A stretch of 40,567 nt of DNA from a virus, in IMG/VR virus record IMGVR_UViG_3300047510_002323, positions 1-40,567 of that record; one strand, written 5' to 3'. A program made the position numbers and the translations under genes. Below, piece after piece: positions 1 through 8,200 of this stretch; within the stretch, counting starts at the first letter, position 1, and each line of letters starts with the position of its first letter. A model generated the notes under the pieces. That model was not told where the DNA came from. It searched no databases and was given only the letters and a program-made list of their open reading frames with translations.

Positions 1-13
1 CCCTTCTCTGAAA

Positions 14-250
14 ATGACTGATTTTTCGATTCTTGCTGCTGCTGCCTCCGATGACCTTCTCATCGCAGAGATTCAGGGGAAAGTGAAGGTAACTCGTTTG
101 CCTGCCCGTAAACCCCGCAAATCAGATTTGATTATGACTCGGGTTGGCGGATGTGGTTCCCGTTGGAGCAACTCCACTGGCGGCAATGGTAGACTGAAGG
201 CAGGGCAATTGCGACCTGAAGAGATTGCTCTCAAATCTTCGCTTCGCTGA
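14..250 (+). CDS. Doubtful GC-rich ORF, possibly the 3' end of a gene starting outside the window
   Basis: An open frame ends at a TGA at 248-250 and stays open to the left edge (from base 2), so the ATG at 14 may be internal. The product would be 78 residues or longer, basic in the middle and Ala-rich near the start (ILAAAASDD). I recognise no family. The first 300 bases are about 51% G+C by hand count, far above the AT-rich genes downstream, so this may be a host-derived or recently acquired piece, or not coding at all. A different frame (138-194) gives a short protein-like run, so a frameshifted remnant is also possible. No good ribosome binding site precedes the ATG at 14. Confidence 0.25.
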   Translation: MTDFSILAAAASDDLLIAEIQGKVKVTRLPARKPRKSDLIMTRVGGCGSRWSNSTGGNGRLKAGQLRPEEIALKSSLR

Positions 251-492
251 CACTTAGCAGCACACGAACGGATGGGGGGATACCTCATTCGTTCTCAGCA
301 TTCGTGACAGCCAGTTTAACGATTAGCGCCCTTATGTTATACCGCCCGCCCTTAAATAAAAACGCTAAGGTACCATTAAGCTATAAAAGTATGCCCCCAC
401 GAGGTCTATATTTGCCTCTAAGAATTTCTAAAACCCTCAATGGATTTCAAAAATATAAAAAAATTTCGCGTAAAAAATTTTAAGGTATAGGG
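251..492. other. Non-coding stretch between GC-rich edge segment and first clear gene
   Basis: I see no ORF with support here. The left part is GC-rich and contains one hairpin (266-294). From about 340 onward the DNA becomes AT-rich, with A and T runs just before the gene at 493. No tRNA cloverleaf, tmRNA signature or consensus late promoter could be found; TATAAAAGTA near 385-395 only loosely resembles one. Confidence 0.4.
266..294 (+). other. Hairpin after the GC-rich ORF, possible weak terminator
   Basis: GAACGGATG (266-274) can pair with CATTCGTTC (286-294), giving nine pairs including one G-T wobble around an 11-base loop. No T run follows, so it is not a standard intrinsic terminator. 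It sits 15 bases after the stop at 250, where a terminator would be expected. Confidence 0.3.
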
Positions 493-648
493 ATGAGTAA
501 AAGTAAACCGTATTGGAATTTTTGGAAAGTTATTTTTGCGGGGTGGATTATAAGATATCCTGGAAAATTCTTTGATGTATTCCGATATCCGCTAATGGTC
601 TTATTTGGGTCTATTGTAGTGATGATATATAATTCATTGAAACAATAA
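493..648 (+). CDS. Small membrane protein, 51 aa, unknown function
   Basis: The ATG at 493 opens a 51-residue frame ending in TAA at 646-648, with a weak AAGG ahead of it at 482-485. The product begins MSKSKPYWNFWK, is rich in aromatic residues, and has a hydrophobic stretch near residues 33-46 (PLMVLFGSIVVMIY) that could span or anchor in a membrane. An aromatic amphipathic segment (residues 7-20) lies before it. It reads as a small inner-membrane protein of the sort scattered through cyanophage genomes. I do not know its role. It lies 10 bases before the next ORF in the same direction, so the two are probably co-transcribed. Confidence 0.6.
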   Translation: MSKSKPYWNFWKVIFAGWIIRYPGKFFDVFRYPLMVLFGSIVVMIYNSLKQ

Positions 649-658
649 AAATTTCAAT

Positions 659-853
659 ATGTTAGAAAAAGTTTATCACATATACGCAAAGAACCGCTGC
701 CTGTTCCATTCTCTAAAAGAAGATGAATTTTATAGGACTTGGAACACTTTATTAACAATGGTAGATATCACATCTACAGAGTATCGGAAAGAAGATTTAA
801 ATTACGAAGAATTAATCGTAAATAAAAAAATAATTTCCGAGTCTTCTCACTGA
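659..853 (+). CDS. Small conserved cyanophage-type protein, 64 aa
   Basis: A 64-residue, soluble and charged product starting MLEKVYHIYAKNRCLFHSL. It resembles a short hypothetical protein I have seen in many T4-like cyanophages, with an N-terminal block (YHIYAKNRCL) followed by an acidic, tyrosine-containing tail. No catalytic motif or membrane segment is visible. It follows the small membrane protein gene by 10 bases and probably shares its transcript. The function is unknown, and the family assignment comes from memory of the N-terminal block. Confidence 0.65.
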   Translation: MLEKVYHIYAKNRCLFHSLKEDEFYRTWNTLLTMVDITSTEYRKEDLNYEELIVNKKIISESSH

Positions 854-914
854 GAGGGGGGGTTTACAAATACTAAATAGCACGATAAAATTGAACTGAA
901 GGATTTTATTTCTT

Positions 915-1715
915 ATGGCAAAAGGATTTACAGTAAAGGCAAAACCTCCCAGCACTCAGGGATCTGAGGATTGGGATATTGGTGCAATTAAAGAAAGAAT
1001 GCGAGGTAAGAGCATTGTGTTCTGTTTACCAGGGCGCGGATGTTCTTTTACATTTTTAAAAGCATTTGTTCAGTTATGTTTTGATTTGGTACAGAATGGA
1101 TGTGGGATTCAGATTTCACAAGACTATTCTTCAATGGTAAATTTCGCACGGTGTAAGTGTCTTGGTGCGAATGTTCTCCGTGGTCCCAAGCAAATTCCTT
1201 GGGATGGAAAACTACAATATGATTATCAACTATGGATTGATAGTGATATTGTTTTCAACACTGAGAAGTTTTGGCAACTTTGTGATCTTGCGTTTCCTGC
1301 GGAAGCAATTGATGAAGAAGGAGTTGTTGATGAATCGAAGAAGCGTGGAATTGTTGCTGGTTGGTATGCGACAGAAGATGGTCGTACAACCTCTGTAGCA
1401 CACTGGTTAGAGGAAGATGATTTCCGTAACAATGGTGGAGTAATGAATCACGAAACCGTTGAGAGTATGGCTAAGCGTAAGAAACCATTTACAGTTGATT
1501 ATACTGGATTTGGTTGGGTATTAATTCAGAAGGGAGTCTTTGAAAATCTCGAATATCCTTGGTTTGCTCCAAAGATGCAAGTTTTTGAATCTGGTGCTGT
1601 ACAAGATATGTGTGGAGAGGATGTTTCCTTCTGTCTTGATGCGAAAGAACAGGGATATGAGATTTGGTGTGATCCTCGCATTCGCGTTGGACACGAAAAG
1701 ACTCGTGTTATCTGA
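915..1715 (+). CDS. Putative GT-A fold glycosyltransferase, 266 aa
   Basis: The product looks like a nucleotide-sugar-dependent glycosyltransferase of the GT-A (family 2-like) type. After a short basic N-terminus comes a beta strand, IVFCLPGRGCS (about residues 35-45). The metal-binding DxD motif appears as WIDSDIVF with D109 and D111. Near the C-terminus GEDVSFC supplies the acidic ED pair typical of these enzymes, and the ending RVGH (H260) matches the late metal-coordinating histidine. AAGGA at about 898-902 precedes the ATG, and a CTAAATA element lies at 873-879. Glycosyltransferases in T4-like phages may modify phage DNA, host envelope sugars or virion proteins; the sequence does not say which. 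The fold is fairly sure, the substrate unknown. Confidence 0.7.
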   Translation: MAKGFTVKAKPPSTQGSEDWDIGAIKERMRGKSIVFCLPGRGCSFTFLKAFVQLCFDLVQNGCGIQISQDYSSMVNFARCKCLGANVLRGPKQIPWDGKLQYDYQLWIDSDIVFNTEKFWQLCDLAFPAEAIDEEGVVDESKKRGIVAGWYATEDGRTTSVAHWLEEDDFRNNGGVMNHETVESMAKRKKPFTVDYTGFGWVLIQKGVFENLEYPWFAPKMQVFESGAVQDMCGEDVSFCLDAKEQGYEIWCDPRIRVGHEKTRVI

Positions 1716-1720
1716 GGCAA

Positions 1721-1873
1721 ATGTTTAATATTCTCTACAAAGGGGAAATAATGTACACTGGGCTTTCACATGAAGAATGTGCGGAAGCCCTTTCAGAACT
1801 CTCATATCAATTTTATGAGGGTGTTGAAATTGATCCGAATGAACTTAAATTGGAGGAAATTGTAGATGGCTAA
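1721..1873 (+). CDS. Small acidic protein, 50 aa, unknown function
   Basis: The ATG at 1721 opens a 50-residue frame, beginning MFNILYKGEIMYTGLSHEEC, that ends in TAA at 1871-1873. The product is acidic, with an EEC...EALSEL helix and a C-terminal LKLEEIVDG. An in-frame ATG at 1751 is an alternative start, giving 40 residues. It follows the glycosyltransferase gene by 5 bases and overlaps the next gene by 8 bases, a layout that suggests translational coupling. The small size and lack of motifs leave its function open. Confidence 0.6.
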   Translation: MFNILYKGEIMYTGLSHEECAEALSELSYQFYEGVEIDPNELKLEEIVDG

Positions 1874-2006
1874 GAGACCTTCTTTCAGTGGTGCTCAACT
1901 CATTGAGTCTAAACCCAAGAAAACACGGCAGGGGACAGGTAAACATACCAAGTATGCCGCGTCTTCTCGGAATAAAGCACGCAAGCGTTATAGAGGACAA
2001 GGTTGA
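1866..2006 (+). CDS. Small basic protein, 46 aa, conserved in T4-like cyanophages
   Basis: A strong GGAGG at 1852-1856 lies nine bases before the ATG at 1866. The product is 46 residues and very basic, starting MAKRPSFSGAQLIESKPKKT and ending in a KARKRYRGQG tail. I recognise it as a small protein widespread in T4-like cyanophage genomes, of unknown role. The high Lys/Arg content and lack of hydrophobic segments are compatible with nucleic acid binding, but no binding fold can be shown. The gene overlaps the end of the preceding one by 8 bases in another frame. Confidence 0.7.
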   Translation: MAKRPSFSGAQLIESKPKKTRQGTGKHTKYAASSRNKARKRYRGQG

Positions 2007-2084
2007 GATTCTTATAACTAGTTCTTAAGGGGTCCAATCCGGTCATCCAAAGTCTCTCTATGAGGCAGAAAGTATAATTTAGAT

Positions 2085-2609
2085 ATGAAAAACCTCAAGT
2101 TTATATCACAAGATACTGAAATGGCACTCATTCAAGAGATGTCATACAAAATAAAAATGTCAGATTGGAATATTCACCCTTCAGATACTTGTTTTTTATG
2201 TGTCTCTCCTGATTATTCAGGTATTGTCACTCAACATCTCTCGCACTCATTATCAATGGGGCGGGAGATTTTTCATATTGAGGCAGTTAATGTGCCATTT
2301 CCCGATGAAGATGCCTTAGAATACAAAATTTCATTCGAAATTAACTTTGCGGAGTGGTGTCGTAAGTGGAAAACCTTCGTTTTATGTGAAGCTGGAGTCA
2401 TTCGAGGTGGAAATTACACCTGGATTACCAATTCTATGAAAAAAATCACAAAATGTGATGAAAATTACAGAAAATCTCACTATTATACCCTATCATTATG
2501 TGAAAATATTCATAGTAAATTCAAAAGTGACCTAGTTTCTCTATATTATGATGATGAAATAGAGGATCTTCACTTTTGGTGGGAAAGACCAAACAATCAC
2601 TGGACCTAA
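2085..2609 (+). CDS. Hypothetical protein, 174 aa
   Basis: A soluble protein with mixed alpha/beta composition. A hydrophobic strand followed by a glycine loop, FVLCEAGVIRGGNYTW near residues 100-115, faintly resembles the PRPP-binding loop of phosphoribosyltransferases, where an acidic pair is followed by a glycine-rich turn. The canonical acidic doublet is not present, so I do not assign that function. The C-terminus is acidic and aromatic (DDEIEDLHFWWERP). It stands alone between two short gaps. TATAAT at 2073-2078, only seven bases before the ATG, gives no convincing promoter. It could be a nucleotide-metabolism remnant, but this is a weak guess. Confidence 0.55.
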   Translation: MKNLKFISQDTEMALIQEMSYKIKMSDWNIHPSDTCFLCVSPDYSGIVTQHLSHSLSMGREIFHIEAVNVPFPDEDALEYKISFEINFAEWCRKWKTFVLCEAGVIRGGNYTWITNSMKKITKCDENYRKSHYYTLSLCENIHSKFKSDLVSLYYDDEIEDLHFWWERPNNHWT

Positions 2610-2665
2610 TTCAGGGATAGAAACCCCTTAAAAAGTTCTGTTTAACCTAAAATAGGAGAAAACAG

Positions 2666-2926
2666 ATGGCAATTCACCCAAATCCAGACCGAAATTCAAG
2701 TTATATGAAAGAAGTTTGGGGAACTTCAAGTTTAGCAACTGATTATTGGAGCATTCCTGAGAAAAAGTCGGAAAAAAAGATGCTTCGAGAGATTAATAAC
2801 GACGAAATTACTCCAAAAAAGCACGATTTTTCTGTTCAGAATGAAATTCACGAAAAAATTCGTAATGATGATGATTATGATGATTGGAGTTATGGAACAG
2901 AACCATTTTATGGTCAAAATCTCTAA
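2666..2926 (+). CDS. Small hydrophilic protein, 86 aa, unknown function
   Basis: AGGAG at 2654-2658 precedes the ATG at 2666 at good spacing. The product is highly polar, with a lysine-rich middle (EKKSEKKM) and a C-terminal acidic/aromatic run (DDDYDDWSYG) that looks disordered. No motif is recognised. Its stop codon abuts and overlaps the AATAAATA late promoter element for gp25 (2925-2932), so this gene closes the accessory cluster and the structural operon begins right after it. Confidence 0.55.
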   Translation: MAIHPNPDRNSSYMKEVWGTSSLATDYWSIPEKKSEKKMLREINNDEITPKKHDFSVQNEIHEKIRNDDDYDDWSYGTEPFYGQNL

Positions 2927-2932
2927 TAAATA
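2925..2932 (+). promoter_or_regulatory. T4-type late promoter upstream of gp25
   Basis: AATAAATA lies 25 bases before the gp25 start and matches the T4 late promoter core (TATAAATA) at seven of eight positions. It overlaps the stop codon of the preceding gene. A start about six bases downstream would give a short leader into the baseplate operon. Confidence 0.55.
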
Positions 2933-2956
2933 ACTTGAGATTATATCTTACCATTA

Positions 2957-3358
2957 ATGCCTTTAGAGAGAGTTAGTAAATCATTTAAAGATATTAGTTT
3001 ATCTCTTCAGGTCAGCCCATTGACTTCTGATATTTTGTCAATTAAAAATGAAACTGCGATTGCAAGATCAGTTCGTAATCTGGTGCTAACTTCACCTGGT
3101 GAAAGATTTTTTAATCCAGAAGTTGGATCTGATGTTGGACAATCATTATTCGAAAACATCGATCCAATTTCTGCTAATACTATTAAATCTCAGATTGAAA
3201 ATACAATCAAAAATTATGAACCGAGGGTTTCATTAACTCGTGTTATTGTAAGTCCTGATTATGATAATAACGCATTTAATGTTACAATCAGATATAATAT
3301 TATAGGTATAGATGTTCCACCTCAACAGTTAGTATTCGTATTACAGCCAACCCGATAA
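2957..3358 (+). CDS. 25: Baseplate wedge protein gp25
   Basis: A 133-residue protein, almost the same length as T4 gp25 (132). It carries the family core: an N-terminal DISLSLQVSP segment, then TAIARSVRNLVLTSPGERFF, then NPEVGSDVGQSLFE. These are hallmarks of the gp25 / gpW-type baseplate proteins found in contractile injection systems. gp25 sits with gp6 and gp53 at the inner wedge core, where tail sheath assembly is nucleated. The gene is followed without any gap by gp6 (TAA, then ATG at 3359), as expected for a co-translated wedge operon. The start is fixed by the late promoter 25 bases upstream and by the family length. I am confident of the identity. Confidence 0.93.
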   Translation: MPLERVSKSFKDISLSLQVSPLTSDILSIKNETAIARSVRNLVLTSPGERFFNPEVGSDVGQSLFENIDPISANTIKSQIENTIKNYEPRVSLTRVIVSPDYDNNAFNVTIRYNIIGIDVPPQQLVFVLQPTR

Positions 3359-5275
3359 ATGGCAATAGTAAATTTTACAAATCTAGATTTTGATCAAATA
3401 AGGATATCCATTAAGGATTACCTTAGGTCAAGCTCAGACTTTACAGATTATGATTTCGAAGGATCGAATTTATCGATCCTAATAGATATTCTTGCTTACA
3501 ACACTTACATCTCCTCATATAATGCTAATATGGTTAGCGGTGAGGTTTTTATTGACAGTGCAACATTGAGAGAAAATGTTGTTTCTTTAGCAAGGAATAT
3601 TGGATATGTCCCGAGGTCAAGAACATCAGCAAGAGCAAATATATCTTTTTTCGTTGATGTTTCGAATTATCCATCAGTTCCAAGAACTATAACCTTAAAA
3701 AAAGGAATTGTATGTACTACAGAGTCTGATTTTAGTGGAGAAAGTTATACCTTTGTCATTAAAGAAGATATTACAGTTTCGGTTATAAATGGAATTGGAT
3801 TTTTTAATGGAGTTGAAATATTTGAGGGAAGTTTATTATATTCCGATTTCTTAGTAAATTCTTTAATACCAAATCCACCTCAGAGATTCATTATTGAAAA
3901 TCCTAACGTTGATGTGAGTACTTTAAGTGTTTCCGTTTTTGAGGGATCTGTAAGCAGTCTTTCTACCAAATATAGTTTGGCTCAAGATATTATTGATGTT
4001 AAATCAGATTCAAAAATATTTTTCATACAGGAAGTAGAAGATCAAAAATATGAATTAATTTTTGGTGATGGAATTTTTGGCGATAGATTGAAAAATAATA
4101 ATGTAATCAGAGCGAGTTATGTAGTTTCAAATGGAGTATTAGGGAATAATTTATCCCAATTCACTTTCTCTGGTAGATTAGTAGACTCTAATAATAGTCC
4201 ACTTTCGAGGGGAATCTCTAATATTGAGACAATTACAGCATCTTATGGTGGAAACGAAATTGAGAGCGTTCAATCAATTAGAAATTATGCCCCAAAATAC
4301 TACTCTTCTCAGAATAGAGCAGTAACAGCAAATGATTTCAAAGCAATTATTCCGAGAATCTATCCAGAGTTAGAGTCTATTAGTGTTTTTGGTGGAGAAG
4401 ACTTAAATCCTCCCAGATATGGGAAAGTTTTTGTTGCAGTTAAACCTCAGAGCGGTTCTTTCTTATCTTCAAGTGCTTCTCAAAATTTAAAAAATTTACT
4501 TAGAAAATATACAGTTGCTGGAATTGTAGTTGATGTTATTGATTTAAAATACTTATTCATTGAATTAGATACTACAATTTATTATAATGAAAACTTAACT
4601 AATAATGCTCAGACTCCTAAAAATAAAGTTATTTCCAATTTAGAAAAGTATTCTAAGTCATTGGAATCAGATAAAAGTGATATTAGATTTAAATATAGTA
4701 AAGTTTTAAATTTAATTGATGAAAGTGATAAATCAATTACTTCTAATATAACAAAAGTTTCTTTAAGAAGAGATTTTAGAGCATCTATTAATCAATTTGC
4801 TGAATATGAAATTTGTTTTGGTAATCAAATACATATTAATAGCCTTAATGGATACAATATAAAGACTTCAGGATTCTCTGTAACTGGTGTTAATGGAACT
4901 GTTTATATTTCAGATAAACCCAATCCAGATCAAAAAACTGGTAATCTTTTTCTATTCAGATTATCAACAGAATCTGATCAACCAATACAAGTTAGACAAT
5001 CTGTGGGTAAGATAGATTATGTGAAAGGTGAGATACTTTTGAACCCAATTAACATAACTTCAACCATTATAGATAGTGGAGAATCTATTGTTGAGATTTC
5101 AGTAACTCCTAAATCAAATGATGTTATTGGTTTACAAGATCTTTATCTAAAACTTGATACAAATAAAGTAACAGTTACTGCTGTTCCTGATAATATTTCT
5201 TCCGGTAATGATATTTCTGGAACGAACTATATCACAACTTCAAGTTATACGAATGGAAAATTAATTAGAGAATAG
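3359..5275 (+). CDS. 6: Baseplate wedge protein gp6
   Basis: A 638-residue protein close to T4 gp6 (660). The N-terminus has the typical helical region with FEGSNLSILIDILAYNTYI and the block LRENVVSLARNIGYVPRS, followed by ARANISFFVDV, all characteristic of gp6 in marine T4-like phages. The middle carries LIFGDGIFGDRL and the segment RNYAPKYYSSQNRAVTANDF, which match the baseplate J-like core. gp6 dimerises to form the inner iris of the baseplate and binds gp25 and gp7. The gene starts directly at the end of gp25 and ends 5 bases before the giant downstream gene. It shows none of the repeat modules that inflate its neighbours. Confidence 0.93.
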   Translation: MAIVNFTNLDFDQIRISIKDYLRSSSDFTDYDFEGSNLSILIDILAYNTYISSYNANMVSGEVFIDSATLRENVVSLARNIGYVPRSRTSARANISFFVDVSNYPSVPRTITLKKGIVCTTESDFSGESYTFVIKEDITVSVINGIGFFNGVEIFEGSLLYSDFLVNSLIPNPPQRFIIENPNVDVSTLSVSVFEGSVSSLSTKYSLAQDIIDVKSDSKIFFIQEVEDQKYELIFGDGIFGDRLKNNNVIRASYVVSNGVLGNNLSQFTFSGRLVDSNNSPLSRGISNIETITASYGGNEIESVQSIRNYAPKYYSSQNRAVTANDFKAIIPRIYPELESISVFGGEDLNPPRYGKVFVAVKPQSGSFLSSSASQNLKNLLRKYTVAGIVVDVIDLKYLFIELDTTIYYNENLTNNAQTPKNKVISNLEKYSKSLESDKSDIRFKYSKVLNLIDESDKSITSNITKVSLRRDFRASINQFAEYEICFGNQIHINSLNGYNIKTSGFSVTGVNGTVYISDKPNPDQKTGNLFLFRLSTESDQPIQVRQSVGKIDYVKGEILLNPINITSTIIDSGESIVEISVTPKSNDVIGLQDLYLKLDTNKVTVTAVPDNISSGNDISGTNYITTSSYTNGKLIRE

Positions 5276-5280
5276 TAGAA

Positions 5281-8200
5281 ATGCAAAATACAAGGATTAA
5301 AATTAGTAATGTCGTCAAGAATCAACTTCCTAATTTTGTAAAGGAAAATTATCCTTTAGTTGAGAGTCTATTTAAGGAATATTATTCAGGTATTGAATAT
5401 CAAGGTAGCACTCTAGACATATTACAAAATATTGACAAGTATGTTAAACTTGACAATCTTACTAATTTAATTGAAACAACTACTCTAAGTCAAGATATTT
5501 TTTTCACAGATACTAGTATTCCAGTACAGAGTACCACAGGATTTCCTGAAAGATATGGATTAATTCAGATTGATGATGAAGTTATTCTATATAAATCAAA
5601 AACTTCAAATTCATTTGAAGGATGCTCAAGAGGATTTAGTGGAATTACTTCATATGAGAATGGTTTAGAATTCCAAGAAACTAATTCTAGCCGTCATTCA
5701 AGGTCTGCTTCAGTTAAAAATTTAAATATTCTATTTCTTAACGAGTTCTTTAAGAAAATAAAATACCAATTTGCTCCTGGATTTGAGGATAGAAAATTTT
5801 TCTCTGGTTCTACTGTAAAAGTCAATAAAAATCTATTAATAAAGCAACTGAAGGATTTTTATACTTCAAAGGGAACAGATGCTTCATATAAAATCCTATT
5901 TAAAGCATTATTTGGGGATGATGTTCAAGTTATTAAACCAAGAGATTATCTTATTAGACCTTCGGATGCTCAATATAGAAAAAATCAAGAACTAGTTGTT
6001 GAAGCAATTATTGGCGATCCTAAAAATCTTGAAAATACAACGATATTCCAAAATGCATTAACTATTGATGGGGAAGATTTTATATCTTCTGCTTACGGTA
6101 CAGTTAATAAAGTTGAGACTATATCCAGAAAAGATAAGACTTATTATGTTTTAAGTCTTGACTTTGATTATAACAAAGATATTAATTTACGTGGTTCAGT
6201 CTATGGAGAATTTGTAATTGGTCCAAAGACTAGAATTGTTGAAGATATTGTTTCGGGGTCTAAAAATATATCCGTAGATTCTACTTATGGATTTCCTGAA
6301 AAAAATGGAACACTAGTTGTTTATTATGAAGATAATACTTCCCAGTCGATATTTTATGAAAGAAAAAATCTAAATCAATTTTTAGGATGTTCTGGTATCA
6401 CTAGAGATATTGAAAAGGCCAGTGATATCTACTTAGATTATCTTTGTGAAGGTGGTTTAACTGTTGGTCAAGATGAAAATCCAATTAAATTTAGAATTAC
6501 TGGAGTTTTATCAGAAGCAGTAGTTGATCCAAAATCACATTATATTGTGAGTGGAAATAGAATTAATTTAAGAACTTTAGGAAAAGATATTAAGGAAGAA
6601 AAATTTAATAAATTTAAATTAAATATATGTCCATCATATAATGTAAAAACTGTCCAAATTAGCAACTCGCAGAATAATATTTACACTATATCTCTCTATG
6701 ATGATCACATTTTTTATCAAGGTGATGAAGTAACTTTACAGACAACTTCGGGATTGTTTAGAACATATAATGGTGTTGTTGAGTCTGTTTTGGATGATTA
6801 TAGAATAAATGTATCATTACCTTCAAATTTTGACTCAACAAAAAGGTATATAATTGAGAGAAATATTGGAAAGTTTAAATTTTCATATAATTCTGAAATA
6901 TTTCCCGAATCTGATAATGTCTACATTACAGATGTTCAAAACACATATAGAGATTCCGAAGAAAATCTTTATGTTTCATCACAATCTTTACCAAATTACA
7001 GCAAAGATAGAATTAGTTTAAGTGATGAAACTGTAGTATTAAGCGAAGATTTTATTATTACTGAAGAGGTAAATGTAAATAATCCAAATAAGATTGATAA
7101 AATTTTAAATATTGGAAGACATTCTTTTATTACAGGTGATGCGGTATACTACCAGTCCGGACCATCTGGCAACTCTCTTAATATATTAGATGGAGTATAT
7201 TATGTAAAGAGTCTGGGTAGTTTTAATAATTCTACTCAAATTAAATTGGCGAGCAGTAGAAGCAATATTAATAACAATATTTTTATTGACGTTCAATTTG
7301 ATGATACAACTATAAAATTATCCGGAAAAGAAAATAAAATTTATAAATCAACGAATGAATTAATTTTCTTCCAAAATAATACAATTTCTGAGCAACAAAC
7401 TACTTTTAGTAGAAAAATTTCCCCCAAAAATATTATAAGAAAGATTTCAAAACCAATAAGACCAAATAATAAAGTTATAACACCTTCGGGAAATATTGGA
7501 ATTCTAGTCAATGGAGTTGAAGTACAAAATTATAAGTCAAATGATTTTATTTACTATGGTTCTATTAATTCAATAGACGTAAAATCATTTGGAAATGGAT
7601 ATGATGTTATACACCCACCAATTTTAGAGATTGTTGATGAGTCTGGAACTGGTGCTCAAGCAATATCACACGTTAGAGGTTCATTAGATAGAATTGATAT
7701 TTTGGATGGAGGATTTGATTATGATGGAGTTCCTGAGATAAAAATTTCTGGCGGAAATGGATCTAATGCGATTGCAGTTGCAAATATGACTGTTTTTGAG
7801 CATTCTGTCGAATTTATTGCAGAAAGTAATCAAGTAAATACAATTACATATACAATAACTTTCAACTTAAAGCATAAATTTTATGATGGTGAAAGAGTCA
7901 GGTATGCTTATACTGATGCTCCTATTGGAGGATTATCTGAAGATATTGATTATTTCGTTTCTCCAGACTCTGATTTTGTTTTAAAACTTTATGGAACTTA
8001 TCATGATGCAATTAATAAGACAAATCCTATAGAATTAACTTCTTTAGCACCAGGAAAACACTATATTAAAAGCGTAAATAAAAAATCAACGATTGGTACC
8101 ATAGAAGTACTTAGAAGTGGTAAAAATTATACAAATAAAAATTTAGTATTTTCTAATGATAATTTAGATATCTATAGAAATTCTATAAAAATTAACAATC

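Noticed and set aside
138-194. Protein-like run in another frame (ADVVPVGATPLAAMVD) inside the GC-rich segment
   Set aside because: Bounded by stops on both sides at about 135 and 195 and only 18 residues long. It may be a frameshift remnant but cannot be supported alone.
1162-1398. + strand open frame inside the glycosyltransferase-like gene
   Set aside because: It overlaps a gene with clear family motifs in another frame and has no ribosome binding site or recognisable content.
2073-2078. TATAAT resembling a sigma-70 -10 box before the 174-residue gene
   Set aside because: It lies only seven bases before the ATG and no -35 element is seen at the right distance.
2007-2084. Possible tRNA or structured RNA in the 78-base gap
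   Set aside because: No cloverleaf arms or T-loop sequence could be folded by eye.
2385-2430. Phosphoribosyltransferase motif in the 174-residue protein
   Set aside because: The glycine loop is only roughly similar and the acidic doublet of the PRPP motif is missing.
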